Shown: in pieces, positions 62,749 to 64,000 of the stretch
Layout of the letters: each line of letters begins with the position of its first letter
How positions within the stretch are numbered: the stretch's first letter is position 1
Made by a program: the position numbers and the translations under genes
From: AP-15 sp963750195
GTDB taxonomy: Bacteria; Pseudomonadota; Alphaproteobacteria; ATCC43930; CGMCC-115725
DNA: 64,000 nucleotides
Direction of reading: 5' to 3'
NCBI GenBank assembly: GCA_963750195.1
Contig: CAVVPS010000016.1
Location: 806,001 to 870,000 of the forward strand
Notes under the pieces: model-generated
Databases searched by the model: none
Told to the model about the DNA's origin: nothing
Seen by the model: only the letters and a program-made list of their open reading frames with translations

Positions 62749-64000
62749 GTGAAGCTCTTTTTCCTGGCGTCGATTCTTGTTCTCGAACTTGCGTTTGCAT
62801 CATCGAGTTTCGCGCAGTCGCCTGGCAATTTTTCCACGCTGTCGACCACCGGTGTTGCAACTTTGGGCGGCGATGTTCTGGCCTGTTCGGGACGGCCCTG
62901 GATCGACGTGCGCTGCAATGGCGCAACCGGCGACGATGCCCATGATGATACCGGCGCCATTCAAAGCACGATCAGCAGTGCGGTGACCCACAACTGGCCT
63001 GTGCATTTTCCGGCTGGAACCTACAAGATAAGCTCCCAGCTAACGATTGATTACGCCGGCCAAGCCGCGAACGGATTCCGCGTGATCTCGCAGGGGGCAA
63101 TTATCGACGGCCGCGCGATCGCAGCCGGGCCGGTGCTGCAGATCCAGTGCGGTGGCGGCACTTCGGCTAACCCGACCGGATGTTTTTATTTCAAAGAAGA
63201 AGGTTCTCTTTTAGTCAATGCCGACACTCCGACTTACGCCGTCGTCATTGGTAAATCTGATTTTTCCGATGCCCAAAATTCAGTCAAAATCGATCATTTG
63301 ATCGTAAATAATTCGAGCACAAATTCGGGAGCCGGTGCATGCCAGTTTAACTATGTGCTGGACAGCGATATTTATGCTGTTTGCGATACGGCGGGTGGTG
63401 CGGCGGGTATGGCCTTCGAGCAAACCCAATTTTCTCATGTCTCTGGCGCTGGAACGGCCGCGGCAACTGGCGGACGATCCCTCGTGTTGGAAAACGGGTT
63501 CAACTTCTCGAATACCTTCTTTGGGCTCGATCTAGAGGTCTCGTCGACCTGCCTATCGATAACATTCAATCACAATGGCCTGAACACTTTTGTTTCGCCG
63601 TACTTCGACTGTGTCACGGCCGTCAACGCGACGGCTAGCATCGGCAATACGTTGATCAATCCAAATTACGGCGGCAACGTTGTCAATTACGGACCCAATT
63701 CAGTCGGGATCTCGGTCCAAGGTACAGGTTCGCGCCCTAATTGGATGTTCCCGTCGAGTGCGGCTTACACGGCGGCGCCTGTCGATGATGGGATGTCCAT
63801 TTCGAGCTTTAACACTCCTGGCTCGACAATGACCGTGACCTTGCCGCCGATCGCCAGCGTCAATGCGGGCTGGTCGATGGGCTTCGCGACCGACAGCGGC
63901 AAGGGGATGACGGTCGCCGCGCCGAGCGGAAGCATCGTGCTCGGTGGCAAATCCGTCTCTACGGTCACGCTCGGCGCCGGCAATTACGAATATCTGAGGG
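62749..64000 (+). CDS. Secreted pectate-lyase-superfamily (beta-helix) protein, 3' partial
   Basis: The frame runs from a GTG at 62749 to the window end without a stop. A signal peptide (KLFFLASILVLELAFASSSFAQ) precedes CNGATGDDAHDDTGAIQSTI and HFPAGTYKISSQLTI, the start of a Pectate_lyase_3/tailspike-type right-handed beta-helix. A long Ser/Thr/Asn-rich repeat-like body follows. Codon use is more A/T-rich than in neighbouring genes. A signal peptide is unusual for a phage tailspike, so it may be a secreted polysaccharide lyase or a host-derived cargo gene. Confidence 0.7.
   Translation, partial: MKLFFLASILVLELAFASSSFAQSPGNFSTLSTTGVATLGGDVLACSGRPWIDVRCNGATGDDAHDDTGAIQSTISSAVTHNWPVHFPAGTYKISSQLTIDYAGQAANGFRVISQGAIIDGRAIAAGPVLQIQCGGGTSANPTGCFYFKEEGSLLVNADTPTYAVVIGKSDFSDAQNSVKIDHLIVNNSSTNSGAGACQFNYVLDSDIYAVCDTAGGAAGMAFEQTQFSHVSGAGTAAATGGRSLVLENGFNFSNTFFGLDLEVSSTCLSITFNHNGLNTFVSPYFDCVTAVNATASIGNTLINPNYGGNVVNYGPNSVGISVQGTGSRPNWMFPSSAAYTAAPVDDGMSISSFNTPGSTMTVTLPPIASVNAGWSMGFATDSGKGMTVAAPSGSIVLGGKSVSTVTLGAGNYEYLR

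Overview
The window is GC-rich DNA of an alphaproteobacterium, most likely of the Rhodospirillales type. The placement rests on gene order and family content: chvI-chvG-hprK-rapZ-EIIA-HPr-EI; serC-serA-hisZ-purA; hisS-prfA-prmC-DUF4167-clpB; a class-wide two-component pair; and many short palindromic dispersed repeats of a kind common in this class. Apart from the middle of the window and the right end, it is ordinary chromosomal core.

Layout. 1-5.6 kb: thiD (5' cut by the window), a PhzF-family protein, a secreted SnoaL-like protein, a tartrate-dehydrogenase-like enzyme, PEP carboxykinase and a HugZ-like flavoprotein. 5.8-12.2 kb: the ChvGI/PTS regulatory cluster. 12.2-17.6 kb: a repeat-rich plastic zone. 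It holds a MazEF-like pair between 350-bp direct repeats, a roughly 485-bp tandem array carrying copies of the ptsI 3' end, MITE-like elements with filled and empty sites, and an intact IS66 element with a perfect 8-bp target duplication. 17.8-21.7 kb: one large gene, the most unusual in the window, with 14 periplasmic propeller blades, a membrane segment and a cytoplasmic STAND/NACHT-like NTPase. 22.2-29.0 kb: a tight minus-strand sulfur operon (cysE-iscR-iscS1-iscS2-iscA-shrunken hscA-fdx-tenA-mnmA) ending at a tRNA-Met. 29-36 kb: a small hydrolase, purA, hisZ, serA, serC and queC. 36-50 kb: a SelA-like PLP protein, a GST, a branched-chain amino-acid type ABC transporter, a lytic transglycosylase, dapA, smpB and a damaged cupredoxin/FTR1 iron-uptake operon. 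50-58.4 kb: uracil-DNA glycosylase, a NYN protein, hisS, prfA, prmC, a DUF4167 protein and clpB. 58.4-64 kb: a prophage-like module with an S24 repressor, a GcrA-like small protein, a DUF6456 protein, a terminase large subunit and a secreted pectate-lyase-like protein that runs off the window end.

How the genes work together. The sulfur operon links cysteine synthesis (cysE) to sulfur release (two cysteine desulfurases), Fe-S carriers (iscA, fdx), thiamine salvage (tenA) and tRNA thiolation (mnmA) under an Rrf2 regulator. The PTS block is a regulatory phosphorelay (EI, HPr, EIIA, HPr kinase) coupled to the ChvGI envelope sensor. The ser/his/pur block is housekeeping biosynthesis.

Caution on quality. 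At least sixteen single-base reading-frame breaks are visible between 0.1 and 49.7 kb, several at homopolymers and in genes expected to be intact (serC, ptsI, mnmA, queC). Two apparent gene fusions (iscS1-iscS2 and livM-livG) are best explained by the same kind of one-base error, because shifting one base restores a normal C-terminus and an ATGA overlap. No breaks were seen from 50 to 64 kb.
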